From: Sequoia sempervirens
Taxonomy: Eukaryota; Streptophyta; Pinopsida; Cupressales; Cupressaceae
Length of the DNA stretch: 64,000 nucleotides
Direction: 5' to 3'
Assembly (NCBI GenBank): GCA_007258455.2
Contig: VDFB02000001.1
Coordinates: forward strand, 18,065,461 to 18,129,460
In this document: piece after piece, positions 12,001-22,233 of the stretch
Layout of the letters: each line of letters opens with the position of its first letter
How positions within the stretch are numbered: position 1 is the stretch's first letter
Notes under the pieces: model-generated
Database searches by the model: none
What the model saw: the letters and a program-made list of their open reading frames with translations, nothing else
Told to the model about the DNA's origin: nothing
Position numbers and translations under genes: made by a program

Positions 12001-14120
12001 CATTTGTATTAGATAATGAATTTAGAAATTCTCCAGAATTTAAAGCATTCTTGTATAAACAAAAAGGAAAAGAGATAAGAGAAATGGTTGATATTGTTAC
12101 ACCAAGTAATGAGGAACAACTATTGAAGGACCTAAAGATGAGTGTGGACAAAGAGATGGTGGGTATGACCCCTAAGAAGGGAAGGAGAATGTTAGAAAAT
12201 TATGGTGTTATGATCTTTCCAGGGTTGGATCTCGATTCTGCATTAGTCTTTGATAGTTTTCTGAAGGACAATAATGCTACACACAAGCTCAGCCCAGAAA
12301 ACGTGAAAAATGTATATGTAGGGTCAAAATACAATCTAGATGAGGGGTCATTGATGATTTGGTCCTTGTATCCAGCTCATAGGAAATCAGTTGTCATTGA
12401 TACCGAGAAATAATTTGGGCATGTTATGAATCTAAAGGTTGGGGAGGTTGATCTTGTGGCAACTGCAGAGATTGGAATCAATGTAGCAAAATTGAACAAA
12501 GCTCAAATACATATGTTAATCAAGGAAAGAGAAATGTACAAAATGAATTATAAGAGGATGTTGAGAGAAAATGACTGCTTGAAAGATTTCTTAGGAGTTA
12601 CAATGAAGTCAACCAAGCTGCTCACTCATGGTGAAAGTTCACAAGAAAAAGATCATTGGGAAGGATCAAGTGCATATTCTCAAGGGAAATATGATGCACT
12701 TGTAGTAGTAATTAAGAAAGATAAGCCAGTCTAACAACTTGGTTGAATAAGCTTTGGGGAACACACTCACATAACTTTACTGCATTGCGAGAACATGAAA
12801 GAATGGATGGTAGGATTATAGAGAAGCTTCAAGAAATAAACTAGAGGGATGTTTCTAATAATGTAGCAATTGAGGCTGCAAATTATCTTGTGAAAAAGCA
12901 CATAAACTTCTTTGAAGAATTGTGAGGGGATGCATGGGGATTAATTGATGCCACAAAAAATGGATTGACTGCATTCTTTGATGATAGAGGAAAATTTAAA
13001 GAAATGACTAGGTGGAAAGGTGAAAGTGAATCAATATTGCAAGAAATTCTGAAGATAGCTACCTCGAAAGATACAACATTAGATGAACCATGCGAAAAAA
13101 ATGAAAAGATGGTGAAAATGGAGATCGTGATCTGGAATGCTTTGGGAGATGTAGATACACATGAGCATCGGGACTACTTTGAACACTTGTCAAAGATTCA
13201 TTTGTGGCTTAACAAAGCCTAATTACTTCTTTTTAATTATTTGTTGTTTTACCATAAGACATTTATGAAAGAATGTGTCCTTTCGAGTAGTTGATGTATA
13301 AATATCCATTTTTGGTAGCTAATAGCGAATATCAAATAAGAGAAAGATACATTAGATTGCAATGTTTTGCAGTTATGAGACTATGATGTATGTTTGAAAC
13401 TATGGAGGTATCAATGAAAATTGTTTAATGTGGTGGCGTATTTTTGGTATCAGTTGTTTGTTGTATTAATTGAGAGTTACTAAAGTTGTCTCCAAGGTTG
13501 ATTTTTTCTAGTTATTTAAATCGACATAACAAGCTTATATTCAGTTTATCGATGCACACTTGTTGTATCTATATGGGTGATTAATTGGTTCTTTCAAGAA
13601 AATATTAAATCCTTTTAGTTGATTATAGTAATTAGGGAATCTCCTTTGGATCATTAAGAAGAACTTGGTAATCATATTCTTGCATGTTTATACAATTTAT
13701 AAACTCAAATTTATTTTCCAAACAATTAGAGTATCTGCCAGAAAGAAGTTACTCATTTTAGATTTCTTATTTGACTCTGCATACCCAATAAGGAACTAGT
13801 CTATACATTTTCACCATTTAGGTTTCACTCATTTTTACATCCGTTAAATTGAACATATTAAGTTTTAGCCATGATATTGCTATACAATCTATACCAAAAT
13901 AAAATTCATTTATCCACTCCCATTTTCCATTGTCGATGAATTATTTTAGGAAATAAACACAAACCAAATTTTCCTCATTCATATAAGTATACCCACCTCA
14001 ATTTAGTAACACCTAAGGAGAAGAAGGTCTAAACCCTTTTTTCCCTATCTGTTACCCTGAAACATACCAAGAGATTGGAAACCTCTTGAGGCATTTCACC
14101 TACATTTTTGAGAGCTAATA
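9029..14120 (+). mobile_element. Unit B: 5.1-kb insertion carrying the unknown gene
   Basis: Starts TGTTAGCT (9029-9036) and ends AGCTAATA (14113-14120), imperfect terminal inverted repeats. Flanks are CCTCC on the left and GCTCC on the right, four of five matching. The array resumes on the right in the register expected from an uninterrupted copy near 14524, which supports a clean insertion. It has about 1.28 kb before the gene and 0.9 kb after. I see no direct repeat between these two arms, so no LTR pair, and no initiator-Met primer site. The size and layout parallel unit A1b, although the noncoding arms do not look alike. Confidence 0.6.
10313..13222 (+). pseudogene. Unknown protein family, copy B (about 970 codons)
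   Basis: The plus-strand reading starts at an ATG at 10313, in frame with the 10499-10894 block apart from two early stops. It continues through 11119-11616, 11913-12413 and 12426-12734 to the final block ending at 13222. The product would be soluble, charged and rich in helix, with no signal peptide or membrane segment. The block HILEDAIGEVFQLEG, followed by a long helical charged stretch, recalls the general style of plant transposon-associated proteins, but I cannot assign a family. Conserved aromatic blocks include LPIQLW (copy A LPIHMW) and RVYGF (identical in copy A). It is less broken than copy A and shorter, lacking copy A's proline-rich insert. The frame is interrupted near 10895-11118, 11617-11912 and 12735-12964. 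Confidence 0.65.
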
Positions 14121-15051
14121 GCTCCCTCCCTCTATCTCTCTCCAACTCCTTCCCTCTCTCTCTCTCTCTCAAGTATCTTCAATATCCTACCCCCTCTCCC
14201 TCTCTTATGTCTCTCTCACTCACTCACTCCCTATATCTCTCTCCCCTTAACCCTAAACCCTAAACTCTTAACCCTTCAACCCTCTACCCTCAACCCTTAA
14301 CCCTCCCTTCCTTTATCTCTCTCTATCTCTCTCTCAAGTCTCTCCCTCCTAGCTCCACTCCCTCTCTTAGGTATCTCACTCACTCACTCACTCACTCTAT
14401 CTCAAGTCTCTCCCTTCTACCCCTTCTCCCTCTCTTAGGTATTTCTCTCACTAATTCACTCCCTCTATCTCTCTCCCCTCCACCCTTAACCCTAAACCCT
14501 TAAACCATCTACCCTCTACCCTTGACCCTCCCTCCCTCTATCTCTTTCCCATTCCATCCCTCTCTCTCTCTCTCAAGTATCTTCAATATCCTACCCCCTC
14601 TCCCTCTCTTAAGTCTCTCTCTCACTCACTCACTCCCTCTATCTCTCTCCCCTTAACCCTAAACCCTTAACCATTAAACCCTCTACCCTCTACCCTTAAC
14701 CCTCCCTTCCTTTATCTCTCTCCCACTCCCTCCCTCTCTCTATCTCTCTAAAGTCTCTCCCTCTTACCCCCTCATCCCTAAACCCTCAAACATAAACCCT
14801 TAAGCCATAAACCCTTAAACCTTCTATCCTCTACCCTCAACACTCTTCCCCTCTCCCTTCCCCCTCCTAATTCTCTCTACCTCTCCCTTTTTCCCCTCCC
14901 CTCTCCCTTCCCCCTCCTAATTATTTCTCTATATCCCTCTCTCCCTTTCCCCCTTTATCTCTCTCTTTGTCTCCCATTTTCCCTCTCCCTTTCCCCCTCT
15001 CTCTCTATCTCTCTCTCCTTCCCCTCCTAATTCTCTCTCCCCCTCTCTTTG

Positions 15052-15086
<35 letters not shown>

Positions 15087-15165
15087 TTCCCTCTCTCTCT
15101 CTTTACCTTTCCCTCTCTCTTCCCCCCCCTCTCTCTCTTGCCCACCCTCCACCTCCTAATTACTC
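14121..15165. repeat. CT-rich and telomere-like array, right piece
   Basis: Continues the array after unit B, with degenerate CCCTAAACCCTTAA words to about 14830, then nearly pure CT/CCTT microsatellite (14850-15150). Low-complexity Leu/Ser/Pro frames here, such as 14967-15203, are artefacts of the repeat. Confidence 0.8.
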
Positions 15166-16204
15166 TTGGGTATATGTGTGCAAAAATTGGATATCCAATT
15201 TAGAACATATATATGATTTATAGCACAAAAATATTACATTTTAAAATGTTTTTCAAATTAGATATTAGAAACGAATTGGATATCCAAAAGAAATCAGATA
15301 TCTGATTTGAATCAGATATCTAATTTGTAGTACTTTGGCTTGGGTATTGCTATGGAGCAATTTACTCACACCCAACCCAAAAAAAAAAGTCAAGTTAGGA
15401 TCAAAATGCTACTTTTTTCATGTTGCAACTTTTTGGCCCATCATGATCCTAGACATACCCAGGTCTAAATTAGGTAGTTGTTATTGCTAAGGTGGATCAC
15501 TCCTTTCTTCAAACACCATACACTTATGATTGGGTCAAGTGTCCTTTTCTTTAGAAAATTCCTATTGCCTTTTTGATAGGTTAATTATGATTTGATTAGA
15601 TGGGTTATGAAGCACTTATTTCAAACAAATATCTTTATGAAAGAAGTATATTGGCATGAAATTAAATATCATTTGTATTCCAATGTAAAAACTACAAAGA
15701 ATGGAAACAATTCTTTCAACACATAAACTATTGTGTAGTAGTCAATTAAAATGAAAAAACTTACTCTATATTAGTCAGGATACACAACTAAGAAAATGAT
15801 CTAAAGTGACTTATTTATCTTGGAGGAACTAAGTATATAGTATACAAAGAAAACCAACAAACCCACAACTACCCCTATTTTGAAGGAGTTTATTTTTCTC
15901 CCCTTCCTGATCTCGCTAATATTGTCTAATTGTTTTAAACAGATGAAGGGTCATAACACAACTTTATTCAACCTAGTAAATATCTTGGTTAATGAAACTT
16001 GACAAATAAGACAAAACAATTGCTACATTTAGCATTTCATGTTGAATGAAGAGTGGTGACAATAATTTACTTATAGTTTAATAAAACACTATTTTTATAA
16101 GAAGGCTTGAAATTTTAGAAATATAAGTGTTACTTATAGTTTAATAAAACACTATTATAGTTTTACCAACATATACTATTGTATGATTGCATGGATTCTT
16201 AGTT
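15166..16204. other. Unassigned AT-rich stretch
   Basis: No credible coding frame, RNA gene or mobile-element end seen. A small cluster of ATATCCAATTT/ATCAGATATC words near 15185-15330 forms short inverted repeats. A duplicated phrase, ACTTATAGTTTAATAAAACAC, occurs near 16068 and again near 16132. Confidence 0.5.
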
Positions 16205-16760
16205 AATATATGGGGAGATAGAGATAGATGGGGAGAGAAAGAGAGAGAGATAGAGATATATGGGAAGAGAAAGACAGATGGAGATATATGGGAAGAGAAA
16301 TGAAGAGAGGTGGAGATAGAGAGTTGATGGATAGGTGGGATAGGGAGGGATAGATGGTGAGAGATAGAGAGGGGTAGATAGAGAGGGGGAGGGAGAGAAA
16401 GGGATATATATAGAAAGAGATAGAGAGAGGAGTGAGAAGGAGATAAAAAGAGAAATAGAGATAGATTTATAGAGTAGGAGAGATGGAGGGAGAGATGGAG
16501 TGAATGAGAGAGAAAGGGGAGAGAGGGAGAGATAGCTCAATAGATAGAGGGGGGAAGAGGGAGTGACATAGATAGTGGGAGATATAGAGATATAGAGAGC
16601 GACAGGGAGATATATATCAATCACCCTTCCTATATCTCTATCTATTCATCTATATCTCTTTATATCTCTACCTCTCTCTATCTCTTTGTCTCCCTTTCTA
16701 TTTGTACATTTGTCATTATCTCCCTCTCTCTCTCTCTCTATATTTTCTTCCCTATATTTA
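16205..16760. repeat. GA-rich tract followed by CT-rich tract (inverted microsatellites)
   Basis: About 400 bases of GAGA/GATAGAGA/GGGAGA repeats (16205-16615) are followed by about 120 bases of CTCTATATCTC repeats (16625-16745). The two are roughly reverse-complementary, so a large imperfect hairpin is possible. The long frame at 16199-16624 (Ser/Leu/Tyr/Pro only) is a repeat artefact. Confidence 0.75.
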
Positions 16761-17196
16761 TCTTTTTCTATGCAATAGGTACATTGAAGAGGTCTTAAAG
16801 GACAATTATCATATCTTTAATCAAATGGAATGCTACCTTGAGCATAACTCCCCAAGGACACATACCATCCTTGGATTGTTGACATGAAAAAACCAATCAA
16901 AATTTAGTTTCTCTCTCTCATATTAATATATAATACTATTATATTAAATATATATTATATTAATTATTAATTATAATAATTCTATACGTATTTAATAATT
17001 TTGTTAAAGAATATAATATATAATTATAATAAGTTGAATAATTATATTATTTATTATGTAAAATATAACTAATATATACTTAACTATATTGTAGAATATT
17101 AAAACCTAGCTATATGACACCAAAATTTTAAATTTAATTAACATACTATAAAACCTAACGAAACCAAGTTGTAGCTTATCAAATTGGAGAAGTGAA
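16761..17196. other. AT-rich spacer
   Basis: Includes a very AT-rich block (about 16920-17100) of TTATAATAATT/TATATTA words. No gene or element end recognised. Confidence 0.5.
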
Positions 17197-17413
17197 AGGT
17201 CAATACCAACATTGAGGAAGAGTTTGGAGTAGTGAAAACAAGGTCAATGCCAGGACCGAGGAAGATTTTGGAGTTAAAACAAGGTCAATACCAGCACCGA
17301 CAAAGATTTTGTAGGAGTGAAAATAAGGTCAATATCAGCACCGAGAAACAGTTTGGAGGAGTGAAAACAAGGTCAATAACAACACCAAGGATGAGGTTGA
17401 GGGCACTTAGGGA
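17197..17413. repeat. 44-bp minisatellite, about five units
   Basis: Units start at AGGTCAAT at 17197, 17241, 17282, 17326 and 17370, giving spacings of 44, 41, 44 and 44. Each holds a conserved core of CAATACCAGCACCGAG-like and TTTGGAGGAGTGAAAACA-like words. The period is not a multiple of three, so the small open frame across it (17232-17423) has no constant protein repeat and is not called a gene. Confidence 0.85.
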
Positions 17414-17708
17414 AAATCAATGACCAAGGGGAAATAAGTACTATAAGTTTGGCACCCCCATTCTCTTTAACCTACAATTTTCATGCCTAGTTTCCAAAGA
17501 TCTTCTCATACATTGGCACCTCCATTCTCATAAAATGGTATAAGATAAGACATAAAAAAATAAAATAGCTTAGTCTTTCACATTTTTATCAACCAGCCTC
17601 AAGTCTTGGAAAAACTCCCATAATCTACCCACATCTTGGTTGAGGTCTATAATTTCATCACACGTAGCCTTCATCTAATGAATACCTCCACCACAAAAAT
17701 ATGCAAGG
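17414..17708. other. Unassigned spacer before unit A2
   Basis: No coding or repeat signal recognised. The last five bases, CAAGG (17704-17708), match the five bases following unit A2. Confidence 0.4.
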
Positions 17709-18841
17709 TGTTGGTTGTTTTTATGGTAAGTAGGTTGATCTTCTAATCTACCTATGGAATTTCCAATTCCAATAAAGGGAAGCTCGAAGGACCTAGACCG
17801 ACTAACGAGAAATTTAAAGACCTCCTACACTTTGGGATCAGCAAGACCTAGGCGGGTGATCCCTTAATGCATTTACAACCTCTACACCATCATCATAAAC
17901 AACATTAACAATAATAGATAATCTCATTTAATAGCTCAACATAATAGGATAATACCGAATATAATTGGTTGTTTATCAATAATATCAACTATTTGGAGCA
18001 TGATATAACTACAACAACATTTCACAGTATAAGATAGTCATTGATTTGCAACTTAGATTAGTGCCATATATCCATTGGAGGATTCTAATGTATAAGCATC
18101 TAAGGCTTTATGACAAATTTAACACATAACATATAAGATCCTTGATAACACTGCTTTACAATCTCATCAATATGTATTCTAACCCAATACTACTTATCAA
18201 ATCCTTATACAAAGCATATCCACCTACAATCCCATTCAAGCATTTTAATTAATTCCTTGAATTAAAGCTAAACAAGAATCATACACACCACAATAGTGAG
18301 ATGAACGAAACAACCCTTGATCATTTTATTTAAAATTCAGATATGCTTGTACAATGGAGAGACATTTGTTCAAATTAATCATATCAATTCAAATGTTGGT
18401 ACTTTCATAAAACATCAAATCCCCATGAATTCAAAACCTACTGCAGAATGACTCAAAACCTAAATTGCATTTTTCCTAAAACCATCAGACTTTACAATTT
18501 GCTTTGCAACTTCATCTAGACTTGGCCAAAAATATCTAACTTGCTAACCCATAATTATGGCCTTGAAATCCTTCTTATAGAAAAAGAAGGAGAAAACAAG
18601 CATCGGGCTAGAAAGCACACGTGTCACCAGCAAATTGGACTACCTCGTGATATTTGAAAAATTTGTTACAATAACAATCTCCCCAGAGAATCTTCTTGTT
18701 CATCGTGCCCATTGAGAATGGTTGATGCAACAACACAAAACTTCAAGAATTTCACGCCTAGACTATCACAAAAAAAAAGCCTGGAATCTATTGTAACTAC
18801 AACAACTGATTTGTCAACTGTTAGTAGCCTACTCCTTTTCA

Positions 18842-19020
18842 CTATTCCTCAATTAAATATACATTTATCCATTTCTGGTACTCTTCATCAGTTGGCCAAT
18901 CAAAATTGATCACTTCATTCACCTTGACACTATAAGGTTTGTACTTAAGTGCCACCTAATTTGCTTCTCTTTCAAAAAGCTCCAAGAATGAGCTGGTGCT
19001 AATGATTTTGTCCATACAAC
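18842..19020 (-). pseudogene. Unknown protein family, C-terminal stub in unit A2
   Basis: The minus strand reads VNEVINFDWPTDEEYQKWIN and then a stop at 18844-18842, matching the end of copy A (VNEVINFDWKTNEEYHKWVN, stop at 2847-2845). The shared stop and better-preserved residues than random drift would give suggest this is a true protein C-terminus. The rest of the gene is missing. Confidence 0.6.
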
Positions 19021-19353
19021 TCACCAACAAAACATAATCTAAGTTACCCTATTTTTGAGGGTTTTTGAGTCCAAACATGATATAAAGGGGCTCTTACAAC
19101 TTTTGTGATTATTGTAGCTTGTGTAAGAAGCCCCATGGATACTGTTGTAATTATAGGATGCATGAATAGGGTGTAGGATGAGAATAAAGAAGGTATAGCT
19201 GCCGTCCCCAAGAGTTTTGTGAAGAAAAGAATGTGAAATGAGAGGTTCAAGCCTAGGTCTCAACAAAATATGTATGGGAGATCTAATTTTATGAATTTTT
19301 TATCCATGTGTAGACCTAATGGTTTGTTTCTAGACACTGAATATAAATGATAT

Positions 19354-19440
<87 letters not shown>

Positions 19441-20375
19441 TGTATGTATGTATGTATATGTATTTTTAAATGTAAATGTAAATGCAATTACTGGATGCTC
19501 TCCTAGAAAAATAAATGCAAGATATAATTAAATAAATCTATATCTATGTATATAAATGTGTATTTCTAAATGCAAGTGTAAATGCAGAGAGCATATAGTT
19601 TTGTATTGCTATAGATACAACATATCCATAAATTAATGTAATTGAAATTCTAAAGTATTCAACACATATAATATGAAATTGATCAAATTATTAAACTACA
19701 TGAGAAATAAGTGAAAATAGTAAATGCATATGTATGTGTATTTGTAAATGTAAGTGTAAAATAAATAAGACTAATGAAAATTATAAAAAAATACAAGGGG
19801 AGACTGGTGACTTATTGGGTATATGGAGTCTAATGAATATCTACAAATGTGGATTGCAATAATGGCAATAATTCAAACTGTCATGCACAAAAATTGTTTA
19901 CAACTTGTGTAAACGTGCAAGTAAATAATTGAAAAACTCTTCTTGAGATAGAATTGAAATTCTAGTTATGTGATTGTTCTTATTAATCCAAGGAACACTT
20001 CCCAATTGCTATGATTGATTAAAATATTTTAATCCCTACTTTAGAGAACTGAAAAACCAGATCACACATATATAGAAAATGTACAATGATAAACTGAGTA
20101 TAAACATGTTATATCAATTTAAATAATAGAGAAGCATCATAATGGAGACAATCAAATAACTATATAAATTTAACAAAAAACTGATACCAAACAACTTAGA
20201 TATCTTCATTTACTCGATCAAAATGCATGCATCTAAGTCTTTGTATATCAAAATTCATTGTCTGCTACAAATGACCTATATGTCATTTATTTGGTGTTTG
20301 TATCTTGGCTCTCTTCAACACTTAGTTCTCTAGGAGGGTATCTAAAATCTTGAGTTTTTAGTTCTCTAGGAGGGC
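19021..20375. other. Unrelated filler inside unit A2
   Basis: No similarity to A1b. It contains a compound microsatellite, scattered AAATGTAAATG words (19455-19760) and no recognisable gene. It may be a replacement or an insertion accompanied by deletion of the unit's gene. Frames such as 19039-19266 are not supported. Confidence 0.4.
19353..19455. repeat. Compound microsatellite (CA)n(TA)n(TGTA)n
   Basis: About 18 CA units, then about 11 TA units, then about 11 GTAT units, uninterrupted. Confidence 0.95.
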
Positions 20376-21341
20376 TAAACAGAAATATGAAATTACATAA
20401 TAGAACCTTGTAATCGCATTTGATGTAGATTCAAATACTAGACATTGATCCTTCACTTTGGTTAGATGATCAAATGATTGCCTTCAAAACAAACTAAAAC
20501 ATCTCCATCATGGAAATAAGGGCCCACCATACTATGCGTTGCTAAGGAAATCCATGTGGCGCTCACCCATGATATCGTGATCGATAAAGACCTCGCAACT
20601 TTTGATCATGCTATGGTGGGAAACCATGGATCTCAACCATCAATAATCCTATTCATTCAACACAGTCACTAACTTTGTCATTAACCATCAAGCACCTTTC
20701 CTAACGACATCATAACATCTCCATTGATTTTAAACACATGCATCTCGTAAATGCCTTAGTAACCTACTACATAATGTATTAAAACCAGATAAATTTATCA
20801 AAGTATTTCTATCATCTCTTCAACTTCATTAAATGAGACACATGGCACTCACCCGTGATATCACGATCAACCAAAATAGTGTGGTGGGGTCATCATGGGA
20901 TGGCATGGAACGACTGAGATCAAATGATAATTGATCTATGGTCATGCAAACTTGTCCCTCTGAAAAATATAAAACATTTATTAAAAGAACGAGGGGACAT
21001 CACTAGGACGATGATAAACAATGACATAAGTTGTTTTTTAAACGAGGGAGTACAAGAGCATCTAATACTTAAGAAATAATAAATTCAGGCGAAGGAAATA
21101 AAATGATAAATCAAAAGGGGCCTAGCCTAGATGAAGTGATGGGGCTTAAATTGTTCCAAATCCCTCCCCAAATGGTAACAACTCAAAAGATCCCACCCAA
21201 GGCGTAAGATAAACACTAAGGTTTTACATGAAGATAAAGGTAAAACCATAGCCTTATGCTTTTCCCAAACACCATAGATGACCAGAGACATAAGTAAAGA
21301 TAAAAATGGAACACAAAGAGAAATTTTTTGAAGTTGCATCT

Positions 21342-22233
21342 CAAGGAAAGGTCTCCTCCCTTCTTGGTAGTGATAACCTCCTCCACACACAACCCTTAAA
21401 AATTATGAATAGAGGAATATAATCTTTGAATAACTCAAATTTGATTCTCTCCTACCTAATGCAACTAGTCATTTTATCCTTACAAACATTTATAGTGATT
21501 AGTAGAGGCACATAGACCAATTCTTCATAATAGAAGAATTTGATCATACTTTTCTAATGATGGTATTATGAAAAAACCTTAGGTTAAATGAATAATTCCT
21601 AGCTAAGTTCTTTAAATCATGTCCAACTATATAAGAGAAGACCACTGCTATGTGTATCTGGATACCATGAAGAAAGGCTCTTTGGGCTCTTTCATCAATC
21701 ATCCTACCTTAAAACATACCAAAAGTCTCCTAGCAATTAGACATAGGAAGATTTAAGATGACTTAAAAAAAAATTAATGCCAAAGCATAAACTTATGATG
21801 ACTTAACCAGGCCTAGTACACACTCCCTCCCCATTAACCACTTAGATATATGGAAATTAAATGTAAATTTTCTGCTATTTTTAGTCATGTAGGTGTCCAA
21901 TAAACCACTTGGTGGTGTTTCCCTTCAAGTTTATTTACTTGAATGAAGAGAAAAAGTCCTTTGATTACAATTAGAGAATACATTTGAGGCCTTGGTTGTG
22001 TAACTGGTGGACCATAGTCACATTTAAAACTTGTTACAAAGTTTGGGAGTTAAAATGTTAAGTAGATTTGATTTGTGATGGACACATTTGGACGGTAGTA
22101 ACAATAACTTGCAATCTATCAAGACTTGATTACCTTACAACCTGTGAAATTCTAGCAATGAAATGATAGATTAATCATAATGTCACCTTAGCATCACATC
22201 GCCATGAAAGAACTTGATCCAATATCCTTATGA
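21342..22233. other. Spacer between unit A2 and the SET-like gene
   Basis: No gene or element end recognised. It may hold the promoter of the gene at 22234, but I see no convincing core promoter. Confidence 0.4.

Larger units (their letters stand above)
17709..21341 (-). mobile_element. Unit A2: third, gutted copy of element A
   Basis: 17709-19020 match 44-635/1667-3010, beginning TGTTGGTTG. 20376-21341 match 6525-6580 and then 6900-7800. The middle (19021-20375) is unrelated and replaces most of the gene. CAAGG lies at 17704-17708 and again at 21342-21346, a possible 5-bp TSD. The right end lacks about a dozen terminal bases seen in A1b, so this TSD is less secure. The copy shows the unit can occur singly. 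Confidence 0.55.

Noticed and set aside
9029..14120. Unit B as a standard LTR retrotransposon
   Set aside because: No direct repeat between its two arms and no initiator-Met primer site seen by eye; a dot-plot would settle it.
14967..16624. Open frames 14967-15203 and 16199-16624
   Set aside because: Ser/Leu/Tyr/Pro-only translations of CT or GA microsatellite.
17197..17413. CRISPR-like array
   Set aside because: Units are contiguous and diverged with no unique spacers; it is a plant minisatellite.
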